Shown here in pieces: positions 44,201 to 56,200 of a stretch of 64,000 nucleotides of DNA. The stretch spans positions 1-64,000 of the forward strand of contig NZ_JBAHUQ010000029.1 of assembly GCF_036689865.1 (NCBI RefSeq), written 5' to 3'. This DNA comes from Magnetococcus sp. PR-3. GTDB lineage: Bacteria; Pseudomonadota; Magnetococcia; Magnetococcales; Magnetococcaceae. Within the stretch, counting starts at the first letter, position 1. The number at the start of each line of letters is the position of its first letter. Position numbers and translations under genes: made by a program. Below the pieces are notes generated by a model. It made no database searches. It had not been told where the DNA came from and was given only the letters and a program-made list of their open reading frames with translations.

Positions 44201-47200
44201 GAAATGCTGGCGCAGATGGAGTCTTTTGAGTTCCTGGATCAGGATATTCCCATCATCGATAAGAGTGTGGTGGATATGCTGGATATTGCCAGCCAGTTCG
44301 CCCATGCCATTGAGGAGATCGAGGCCAACCCTGCAGCGGGTATCGATTCCCTGCAAGATGCCTTGGCAGATGGTTTTGGTATCAGTGAAGATGAGGTGAA
44401 GCTGGACTTTGATCCGGTGGGTAACGCCATCTCTATCAATCTTCCCTACACCTTCCAGTTGGCCGATCAGGACTTCCCGATCAATATCAGTTTTGATGAT
44501 CTGCGAGCCCTGGTAGGTAGTGGTCCCATTGATGACATTATCGGTACGGTTCAGTCCCTGGTTGATGTGGGGGCTGCGGCTCAGGTTCGGGTTAAATCCG
44601 ATGCACAGATCAACCTCTCCATGGGTATCGATTTAGATTCTGGTGAGATGTTCCTCTACGATTACGACGATGGTGGAACCACCGATGACTTTACCGACGA
44701 TGCCGGTCTCTACACCCGTTTAACTGCAGAGGTTGAGGGTACTGAGCTGGAGTTTGCGGCTAACTTGGGTCCCGTGGTTCTGGATATCTCTGGCGGTACA
44801 GCGAATATTGATGCTCAAGCCGGACTGTTCCTCTATGACGATCCTGCGGGTGCACCAGGGGCAGGGGATGGACGTCACTACTTAAGCTCCGCGGTGTCTG
44901 TACGACAAATTGCGGAAGGTGAATCCCAAGGCTTGGTTTGGGGTAGTTCAGACGCCTTGACCGATAGTGTCAGTGGGGATCTCCACAGCATCAGTTACGA
45001 TGCAGACGATGCGTTCCGCCTGCTGTTGGAAGTGGAGGGAAAAACCTACACCTCCACCCTGTTTAATCGCTATATGACCGCGGATGAAATGTCTGCCCAT
45101 CTGGAAGATGCCTTCAGCTTTGAAGGGCTCTCCGGCGCCACTGTTAGTGGTGCTGATCTTGAGGTTGACAGTGACGGCATACCAACTGGTTGGGACTTTA
45201 CCATGGGGGGGACGCTGGCTGGTGAAACCGTCGCCGTCACAGCAGAAAAAGTTACGGATATTGCCCCGACCGATGAAGTTCAGTGGGTGAAAATTCCCTC
45301 TGGCAGTGGTGGTACCTTTACCCTCTCTTTGGAGTATGACGGTAGTACCTACACCACCGCAGATATGGCTTGGGATGCCGACAGCAGTGCTGTACAGAGT
45401 GCCTTGAATACGGCCATCAGTGCCACAGGTGGCAGTGTCACGGTTGCCGCCCATGATGACAGCAACAGTGCCCTGGGTTGGGACATCACCTTTGGTGGGG
45501 ATCTGGCCGGTGTCGCACTGGAAAATATGAGTGCCGATGGTGATAAGCTGACCCATCAAGGGGCGATTGCCACCCAGGTAGATCAACTGGGTAGTGATGA
45601 TGGCACAACCCCCAGCAATACTAAGCAGTGGCTTAATGTGGTTGCCGGCACCAGCGGCAGCTTTACGCTGAGCTATGTGGAAGGCTCCACAACCTATACA
45701 TCGGCAGCCATTACCTACAGTGAAGATGCCGATACCCTGGCAGCCAGTATCCAAACCGCTTTGCAAAATGCGTATGACAGTGGTGCCAGTGATACAGTAA
45801 CGGTCACGGCCAACACGACCCGTGGTGGTTTTAATATTGAATTTGCGGGTGGTTTGGCTGGTAAAGCTGTTGCGCAAATTGCAGCCGATACCACCAACTT
45901 GACCGCAGGTATTTTTGGAACCCTGTTCCGTGATATCGATGCCGACTTCAGCGGTTCTGCATCGGTGATCTTACCCACCAGCTTGGGTCTGGAAGGGGAT
46001 GTCTTTGACGAGATTATCGACCTTGGTTTGGTGCCGGGATTGACCAACCCCATGGATATGGGGAATGTTGAGATCCATGTGACGGATTTAAAATCCATGA
46101 TCACGGCGTTGGTGGATCCAGACAGCTCCATCACCACCAACATGATGACCGATGATAGCGGTATTGATGACTCTGCGCTGGTTAACTACAAGTTGCCGGA
46201 TATCGCTGAGGTGTTGGACGCATTTAAACTGATGAACAACCCCTTCCTGCGTTTGTTGCGGGATCCTTCCATCATCGTTGATGGTATTGACTATGTACTG
46301 AAAGGTATGCAGACCGGTCTGGATGCCGCAGCATCTCTACCACTGCCCTTTATTGGGGACCAGTTGGCTCAGGGTGCGCAGTTCATTGGTGATTTCCGTG
46401 GTTCTGTGGTGCAGGGCATTCGAGATGCGCTGGATAGTGCCTTGACCGAATATGGTGGGATGGAGAACGCCCTACGTTACTTCCTGTTTGATGTCTTTAC
46501 CGACGATACCGATGGGGATGGTGTCATTGATCCGGCCTCTATGGTGGAGTGGGCTGCGGGTACCGATAGTCTGGATAACCCTTTCCTGAACTACCTGTCC
46601 GACTATGATGGCGACGGTATTGTCACGGTTGACGATATCGTGGTGGAGTATCTGGCTGCTGCAGAAGGGGGTTATGCTGCAGGTACCCGTGTGGGTTATA
46701 CCGAAGCAACCCGTAAGGAAGATGGAGATGACTCTCCGGGTGATGTGATCGCCACCGGTGGTGCTTCTGATCCCTTTGATGTGGCTAAGTCACTACAAAT
46801 TCGGATGCATTTGGGACAATCTATCCTTTCTCAGGATGTAGATATCGGCTTTGATATCGGCTTCCCAGGCCTCTCCTTGGATCTGGATGGTGGTATTCAG
46901 CTGGATCTGGGTTGGGATATGTATTTTGGTTTTGGGGTCAACTTGGATGATGGTCTCTACATTGTCTCGGATGCCATTGATGTAGCCGGTCTGGGTATTA
47001 AAGATTCTGACACCCTGGTTGAAAACCCCTGGTCACCGGATGAACAGTTCACCACAGAAGAGATCAAATTAACCTTTGATGCCTTCTTGGTGAATGAGCT
47101 GGACTCGGTCGCCTCTGTTTCTGCAGGGAGTGATGGTGGCTCTGGCTCTGATGAAACCCAGACGATCTCCATTACCGAGGCCACCAAAGGTAGCTTTAGT

Positions 47201-50200
47201 CTGAAGTTTAATGATGGTGATCGGAACTATAAGACCATTGCCATCAACTACAGTGAAGATACAGGCACCCAGGCCAGCAATATTGAAAAAGCTCTGAACA
47301 AAGCCTATAGCCGTGACCTGGATGGTACCGATATCAGCGTGACCGATAACGGTGATAACACCTATAGCGTGGCATTTGGTGGTGGTCTGAGCGGTACCAA
47401 CATCTCCTTAATGGAGATGGATACCGATGATTTGAAAAACCTGGATCCAGATAACCCTGCTGAAATGAACGCCCAGCTCTTCTTCCTGCGTGGCACCATG
47501 AAGGATGATGTCACAGGCTCTATTGTGGGTAAGGATGGAGAGGATCTTGATCTGGGTGGGGCAGAAGGCTCCCGTACCCGCTTTACCGGTACCTTGGGTA
47601 TTGATATTGATGACCCCAATGGTGATGGGCGGTTAACCTTTAAAGAGATCACCCAAAATAAATTCAGTGATCTGTTTGTGACGGTGGTAGATGCGGAAGC
47701 TCAGGCCAACTTGCAGCTGGAGCTGACCATTGATGCGGAGTTCTCCTTCCCATCCTTGCTGACTGAGTTCCATATGGCCTGGAGCTATAACGGTCCGGAT
47801 AGTTCTGATGGTTACGAGGCCTATTTCACAGAAAGCCCCAGCATCTGGATTACAGATCTACGGTTGGATATGGGAAGTTTCTTTAGCGACTTCCTAGGCC
47901 CAATCGTTTCGCAAATTCAGGAAGTCACTGGGCCCATGCAGCCCATTATCGATACCCTTAAAGAGGATCTTGGTATTGGTAAAATTGTGGGGACAGATTT
48001 CAGTCTGTTGACCCTGGCTGAGTGGACGGCCAAAAACTATGGCGGTACAGCCAAGCTGAAATTTATTATCGCTATGGTCAAGTTGGTAGACCTGATCAAC
48101 AGCATTCCAACCGATGCCAACTTGATTATTCCCATCGGGGATGTCTTTAGCTTTGCTGGGGATGCCAAGAGTAGTGATTCCAAGAAGGGGGCAAGCCTGG
48201 AAGGGGATGTTGGGGATATTGATAGTGCCATTGATAACGGCACCTCCTCCAGCGGTGGTGATGCTTCGTCCAGTCAAACCAAGTCCAAGAGCTTTATGGA
48301 TAAGCTCAACGATCCCAACAGTGCGTTTAAAATTCCGCTGCTCTCTGATTTCAGCAACGTCATCAATCTGCTAACCGGTAAGACAGCGGATCTGATTACC
48401 TTTACCCCACCAGGGTTGGAGATTGGAACAGAGTTTAAGAAAGAGTTCCCCATTTACTCAGCCCCAACCGTCAACATGGGCTTCCGGGCGGCGTTTAATG
48501 TCAAGATTAACCTTACTTTGGGTTTTGATACCTACGGGTTAAACAGCTACTTCAGCAGTGGTAACTTCCTGGATATCTTTGATGGTTTCTATGTCAGTGA
48601 TAACTGGACGAAAGATGGCCGTGATCTGCCTGAGATTGAACTAGAGGCCACCATTGGCGTGCGGGTCTCCTTCAGTGCGGTGATTGTACGTGCCGGTGTT
48701 GAAGGGGGGATTAAGTTCAAGGGTGATCTGGATCTGTGGGAGGACCCTGAAGAGGCCGATGGTAAGCTGCGGGTAAGTGAGATTATTGCCGCCCTTGAGT
48801 GTAACCCGCTCAATATCTTCTCCATCCACATCAAGGTGAGCTTCTATATCAAAGCCTATGTGGACATCAACTCTATCATCGCGGGTTGGAAGGAGGTGTG
48901 GTCCAAGACCTTTGTGGATATCACCCTCTATGAAAAACAGTGGGATCCGGTACCTTGCGTACCCATTTTAGCCAGTGTAAATGATGGGGTGTTGGATCTA
49001 CATGTGGGCTCGGATGGTACCCCTGTGACGGTGGATGGCCACACCGCAGGTGAGAAGTACGCCAAAGATCGCCGTCACATTGATACGGAAGATGGTGATG
49101 AGTTCTACACCCTGGTTCAGACCGGTGCAGATACCATTGAGATCACAGCGGTTCTACCTAAAGGGAATACCTACAAGAAAACCTACCGTGGGGTAACCAG
49201 TATTCGGGCTTACACCGGTACAGGCGATGACACGATCGATGCCTCCGCTGTGGATGATATTGATATGTTGGTCATTGCTGGTGAAGGTAATGACACCATT
49301 ATTGGCGGTGGGGGGAACGATATCCTCATCAGTGGTACCGATACCTCTACCCTGGAAGGTGGCAAAGGGGATGACCTGATCATTGCCCGTGCGGGTGAAA
49401 CCACCATGCGTGGGGGCTTGGGGGCGGATACTTACCGCTTCCTGGAAGATTGGGACACCGCCTATATTGAAGATGATGATGGCTCGGCGGTACCGGATAG
49501 TAACACCGTGGATTTCTCTGAGATTGCGTTGGACCTGGTGGTGGATGATGCCAACCGTCAGGGCTTTGATGAGAACAACAACATCGTTATTTGGGATGAT
49601 CCCTCAGAGCTTGGTCTGTTCTTAGGTGGATCCGGTAATGACTTTATGGACATGTCAGGAGACGAAGAGCGTCTAACAGTGACGCTGACAAGTCTTAATG
49701 CCGGTACCGTTTTGAATGGTACCAGTGGTGCAACCCCAGAGGGTGAGCGCTTCTTCGAATTTACCGATTTCGAAAATCTGGTCGGCGGTCTGCATAGTGA
49801 TGCCTTTATCATCGATCCCGGTGCTGCGGTTTCCGGTAAGATCTATGGTGCCAACACAGATAGTGTGGGTGAAAACAAAGGTGACGAGCGTTCAGGGGCT
49901 CGTAATATCATCGACTTCTCTCAGTGGACCGATGGTGTCACGGTGGATCAGGAGGGAACCAGTAGCTTTGGTGGTGAAACCGCCATGGAGATCCGTGAAT
50001 TCCACAACATGATCGGGGGCGCGGGTGGTGATACCTTTATTGGTAACTACATGCAGAACATCCTTATTGGTAATGCGGGGGATGATACGCTCGAAGGGCG
50101 TGATGCAGATGATCTGATCGTCGGCTTTAACTTCAACTCCGATGGTGGGTCAGATATTAAGAGCTGGAATACGCTGCCTACACGGGAGTGGACATGGTAC

Positions 50201-53200
50201 GACCGTGAAGTGAAAAACTTCTCGGATACCAGCCCAGGTACACAGACCCTTAAAGGGGATGAAGGTAATGATATTCTCATGGGTGAGAATGGTCATGACT
50301 TCTTCTATACCGGTAATGGTGATGACACCGTTATTGGTGACCGTGCCACTTTAGATTTTGATAGTGATGGTGACCTCTCAGAGATCAACAACAGCACCCG
50401 TGCTGATGGTGGTAACGACACCATTACCGCCCTGGATGGTGATCACCTGATCTTTGGTGGTGAAGGTAATGACAACATTACCTCAGGTTCTGGCGATAGC
50501 ACCATTGTGGGGGATGTGGGTAAGCTCACCTTTGATACCTCTTCACGTCGTCCTTTAGAGGTGGATACAGGCTTTGATATTGGTGGTACCGATATCATCA
50601 GCGTGACCACAGGTAATAATGTAATTATTGGTGGTGTTGAGGGAGATACCATCACCGCGACAGATAATCAGGACAGCCGCAATGTTGTCTTGGGTGATAC
50701 AGGTACCATCAGTTATGCCTCTTCTGAGGTCCTCTCTTCGCTGATTGCAGATCCTCAAACGGATGCTACGGACTCGGCCGATACGATCTCTCTGGCTAAT
50801 GGTGACAACATTGTCGCGGGTGGTCTTGGGCAGGATGTCATTACCATCAGCGCGGGTCTTTCCACTGGTGTGAACTACCGCTATATCTTGGGTGACCACG
50901 GCTCCATGACCTTTGATAGCGCTGGTAAGTTAACAGAGTTGAAAACGACCGATACCGATGCTGCCAATGGTGATAACGATACCATTACCATCGCTGGAGA
51001 TTCTGACAGTCACGATATTGGTATGAACATCATCGCCTCAGGCATGGGGGCTGATGCCATTACGGTGTCCGGCACCACCACCAGTGTGGATGTTATTGTC
51101 TCGGATAACGGCACCATCGTCCGTAATGATGGGGATACCGATACGGCCTACGCTCTACGCAGCGTAACTTCCACGGTTTTGGATCTGGGGGGTAACGATA
51201 CTATCCGTACTGCCAATGGTGACAAGAGCATTGTGGGTGGTTACGGGCAGGACACCATTACCGTTGAGACCACCAGTAACTCCAACCGACACATCGGTGG
51301 GGATAATGTGACCATTACGTATGATACCCAAGGTGGTATCACACAAATGGAAACCACAGATACGGTAGATACCACGGGAGATGCCGATACCATTACCATT
51401 GGTTTGGACGGTGATAGTTCCGACCTGGGGATCAATGTGGTCATCGCAGGTATGGCGAATGATACGGTAACCGTCTTGGGGACCACCACCAGTAGCGATG
51501 TGCTGCTCGGGGATAGTGGTATTATCACCTGGAACCCCTATGACACGGCCCAAGCCCAAGCGCTACGTACGGTTAACTCAACCCTCTATACACAACTCTA
51601 TGGTGGTAGTGATACCATTCGTACCGCCAATGGCGACAAGGTGATTGTTGGCGGGCTTTATTCCGATACCATCACGGTTGAGACCACCAGTGACTCCATC
51701 CGTCAAATCAGTGGTGATAATGTCTCACTTACCTACGATACCTATGGTGAGCTGTACCTGCTTCAGACCCTGAATGAGAAGGATGACCACGGTTCCAACG
51801 ATACCATTACCGTGGGTGTGGAGGATGATACCAGTACACTGGGAGAGAACATCATTACCGGTGGTATGTTTGACGACACCATTAAAATTTGGAATACCAC
51901 CACCAGTGAAGACATGATCTTCGGGGATAACGCGTACATCTTCCGTGCACAAAACGAAGATAGCGCTACAGATCAAAACTGGATGTTGAAAGCCAAAACC
52001 CTGGTGAACGACAAAGGGGGTGACGACACCATTATTACCGGTAGTGGCGGTAAAGTGATGGTGGGTGGCTTTGGACAGGATGAGATGAGTGCCATCCATG
52101 GTGATCACTTGGTGATCGGGGATAACGGCCAGCTTGATTACGATAAGGATTCCGAAAACGGTATTCTACGTAAAATGCAGAGCCTGGATAATGTGATTGG
52201 TGGTAATGATCTGATCACTTTGTACGAAGGCTTTAAAGTGGTTATGGGTGGTTATGGGGATGATACCATTACGGTCTATACCGAAGAGGTTGCCGCTGCC
52301 AACGGGGTAAAAGACCTCACGGGTGTACGTACCGTCGATGGGGTTAGTGATCTAGAGGCCAAAGGGCGTACCGGTCGTTATATCACCGGTGACAATATGG
52401 AGGTCAACTTTGACCTACATGGTGGCCTTTATAAGATTGAAAGTAATGATGCCGTGGCGGCGATGGGTGGGGATGATGCCATCACCATTGGTAACCGCGC
52501 GACCACCAATGATCTAGGCTATCAGGTGATTATCGGTGGTATGGCGGCTGATACCATCATGATTGAAGATACCAGCACCTCAGAAGATGTCATCTTTGGT
52601 GATAACGTCTTCTATGAGCGATCAACCTCCAGCTACTATCATTTGGATATCAACTCTCTGCTCACCAACCAAGGGGGAGGGGATACCATTGAAACAGGCC
52701 AGGGTGAAAAGATTATCGTGGGTGGTATGGGGGCCGATGTTGCCGATGTGGTCACCGTTAACCTGGATGATGAAACCCTGTTTGCCGGGGACTCTGTTGA
52801 TATTACCTACAGCCGTGCGAAGGATGGCAACCTAACCTCTATCACCAGTTCAGGTCTCTACTTTGGTGGGGATGACCAACTGACGGTTGGGGATGGTGAT
52901 GTCACCTTTATCGGTGGTAAGGACGATGACAAGCTGACGGTGGCTAGTACCAGTGCCACAGAAGCTGAGATCACAGCGGGTACGGCAGATGATCCACCCA
53001 ATGAGCGGTTTGCCTTTGGGGATAACGTCTATCTGGCCTATACACTAGATAGTGATAGTCAAGAGGTATTGATTACCATAAACAGTGAAGACACCACGGC
53101 CACAACGGGTGGTGACGATACCATGCTTATTGGCCCCACAGGCTCACTGGCTGGTGTCATGGGTGAGGTCATTGCGGTCGGTGGTATGGGCTCTGATACC

Positions 53201-56200
53201 ATTAATGTTTCCGGTCTGCTGGCTGATACGGTTGCGGCAGGGGATAACATCAATATTACCCGAGCAACCGAAGGGTATTTAAAAACCATGCGTAGCCTGT
53301 TACCGGTTGCGGGTGGGGTAGATACCATTGAGCTGGCCGCAGGCGACCATGTGGTGATTGGTGGTATGTCAGGGGATACCATCCTCACAGGAAGTGGCAA
53401 CACCATTGCCATGGGTGATTCAGGCTCCTTGGTGTTTGATTCAGATACCGCCCCTGAGTATTGGGCATCGGTCTCTGACTATGATGACCCTGCTTTGACA
53501 GAGGCTGAAGAGGAAGCGAAAAAACGGGTTAATCGCTGGGGTATTCTCCAGACCTTAACCAGTATCGGTACCACCAACGGTGGGCATGACACCATGACCA
53601 TTGGCCAAAAAGGGACCACGTTTGATGGCCACAAAGTCGCGGTTGGCGGAATTGGTAATGACACCATTACCCTCTATGCCACCCGCTCTTATGTTGAGAC
53701 GGATGATTCCGGTAACGCTGTTGAAAACTCAGATGGTTCCAACACCATTGTAGTGAGTGAGCGTGCTGTGGCCGGTGATAACGCCACAATGAGCTTTGGT
53801 ACCGATGGTTTGATCACCGATTTTGCCACGGCTGACAGCAACATCTCCACAGCTGGTAATGACACCATCAAGGTTGATGTTTCCAACGATCCTGTTAAGG
53901 ATCCGGATTATGTGGATGATGATATCGGCACACTGGATATGTATCTGACTACAGAATTCAATGTGTTGGCTGGTGGTCTGGGTAATGACTCTGTGTCGGT
54001 GGTGGGTTCGACAGGTATGCGTGAGGTGATCTCAGGCGATAACCTTCTCTACCAGCGCGGCACCGCCAGTCAGAATTACAACCACCTGTATGCAGAAGTT
54101 AAGAGCTCCAGTACCGGTGGCAAAGATACCATTAAGACAGGCAATGGTGAAAAATTGGTGTTCGGCGGAGTGGGTGATGACACCATCACTGTTTTAACCA
54201 CAGATGTGGATAGCTCCATCGTCTTTGGTGATGCAGGTAAAGCGGCATATGACACCAATGGAACCGGAGCGGTCTCCTTGTTGGCCTCGATCCCTGAGAC
54301 CAATGATGGTGCGGATACCGTGACCATTAAAAATGGTGATGTCTATCTGTTTGGTGGGGTGGGTAATGATTCGCTAACGGTTAATGCCTCGGATGCAGCC
54401 ACCCGTTTGGTGATGGGGGATAGTGGTCAGGTTAACATGACCCTCTATACCTATACCGATGATGATGGTCTTTCCCAAACCATTGGGGTGCCAAACTTTA
54501 TTCAGGTTAATGATGAATCCTCTGCCCTAGAGAGCAATATGATCGACACCCTCTCCCTGCCGACCAAGGGCGATAACCTGATCATTGGTGGGTTGGGTAC
54601 AGATCTACTTAGTGGTGCGCAGTTGGGTGTGGATTCCATTATTCCAGGTACAGGTTCCATCCAGGTTTCACCGACCGATAGTACGGACCCTGCGGGTGCC
54701 TGGAGTAAAGTGGTTAGTGTGGTTGTGCTGGGTGAGTACAACGAAATGGGGATGACCGATACCGATTATGTGCTCAGTGAGGATGGGGTTGATACCCGAC
54801 CTGAAACCACCGCGACCGGTAGTGGTGAGGTTACAGAAGATGGTACCCAGAGTGTCAGTGGCTACCTGGGGCTTGAAGCTCTGAATGGTGGTAAGGCAAT
54901 CTTTACCGAAGCATCCACCACACAGCAGTTTGGTACGTTGTCGGTTAAGAGCGATGGCAGCTGGACCTATACGCTGGATAACAGTGGTACAGCGGTTCAA
55001 TCACTCATGGCGGGCCATGATCGACCAGAAACCTTCCAGGTAACAACCACCGATGGTCAAAGCACGACGGTGACCATTCGTGTGAAGGGTGCGGATGATG
55101 TCTCAACCCTGAGTGGAACCAGTACAGGCAGTGTGACGGAAGATGATACCAGTGCCGTCAGTGGCACCTTGACTGTGGTAGACCCGGATGTGATCGATGC
55201 GACGATAACAGCCGCCAGTTCTACAGGTACCTATGGCGCATTTACGATCGCGGCAGATGGTGCGTGGAGTTACCAACTGGATAATACAAAAACAGGTGTT
55301 CAGTCACTGACCAACGGCCAGCAGGTCACCGATACCTTTACGGTTAATACCAGCGATGGCGGGTCTCAAGCTGTTGCCGTTACGGTAACGGGTAATCAGG
55401 ATGGTGCAGCTGTGAGTAGCGGTACCGGCCAATTAAGTGAAGATGGTGTAACGAGCGTCTCCGGTACACTAACGGTGACCGATGTAGACAGTGGTGAGGC
55501 ATCCTATAACGCCAGTACCCAGAGTGGTACCTATGGTCAGTTTGTACTGGATAGTACGGGAGCCTGGAGCTATCAGCTGACGAATAGTAGTTCGGCTGTA
55601 CAGGGGTTGCTGCAAGGTCATCAAGCCAGTGAGACCTTTAACGTCACCACCATCGATGCGACTTCAACCAGTGTCGTTGTGACGATTGATGGTGCTGGGG
55701 ACGCCCCACAGTATAGTGGTGACCAGGGTGGTCAGGTCGCTGAAGATGGAACCGCCAGCATTACCGGTCAGCTCACCATTAATGATGCCGACAGTGGGCA
55801 AAGTCTATTTGTCGCTGTCAGTAAAGTCAGTAACTACGGTAGCTTCAGCATGGATAGCGCCGGTGCTTGGAGTTATCAGCTCAACAACAGTGCCACATCT
55901 GTTCAAGGCCTTATTGGTAACCAAGTTGTGAATGACAGTTTTGACGTAACCACAGCAGACGGTACCGTAACTCAGGTGGTTGTTAACTTAAGCGGTGCAG
56001 ATGATGCCCCTCAAATCAGTGGTTCTGCATCAGCCAGTGTGAATGAGGATGGCACTTTAGAGGCTACTGGTAGCTTAAGTGTTAGTGATCTGGATGATGC
56101 TCAGGCTCAGTTCAATGCTGGTCAACAACAAGGTTTACTGGGCTCCTTCAGTATTACCAGTGGGGGGGACTGGGGATATCAGCTGAATAACAGCTCCGGC

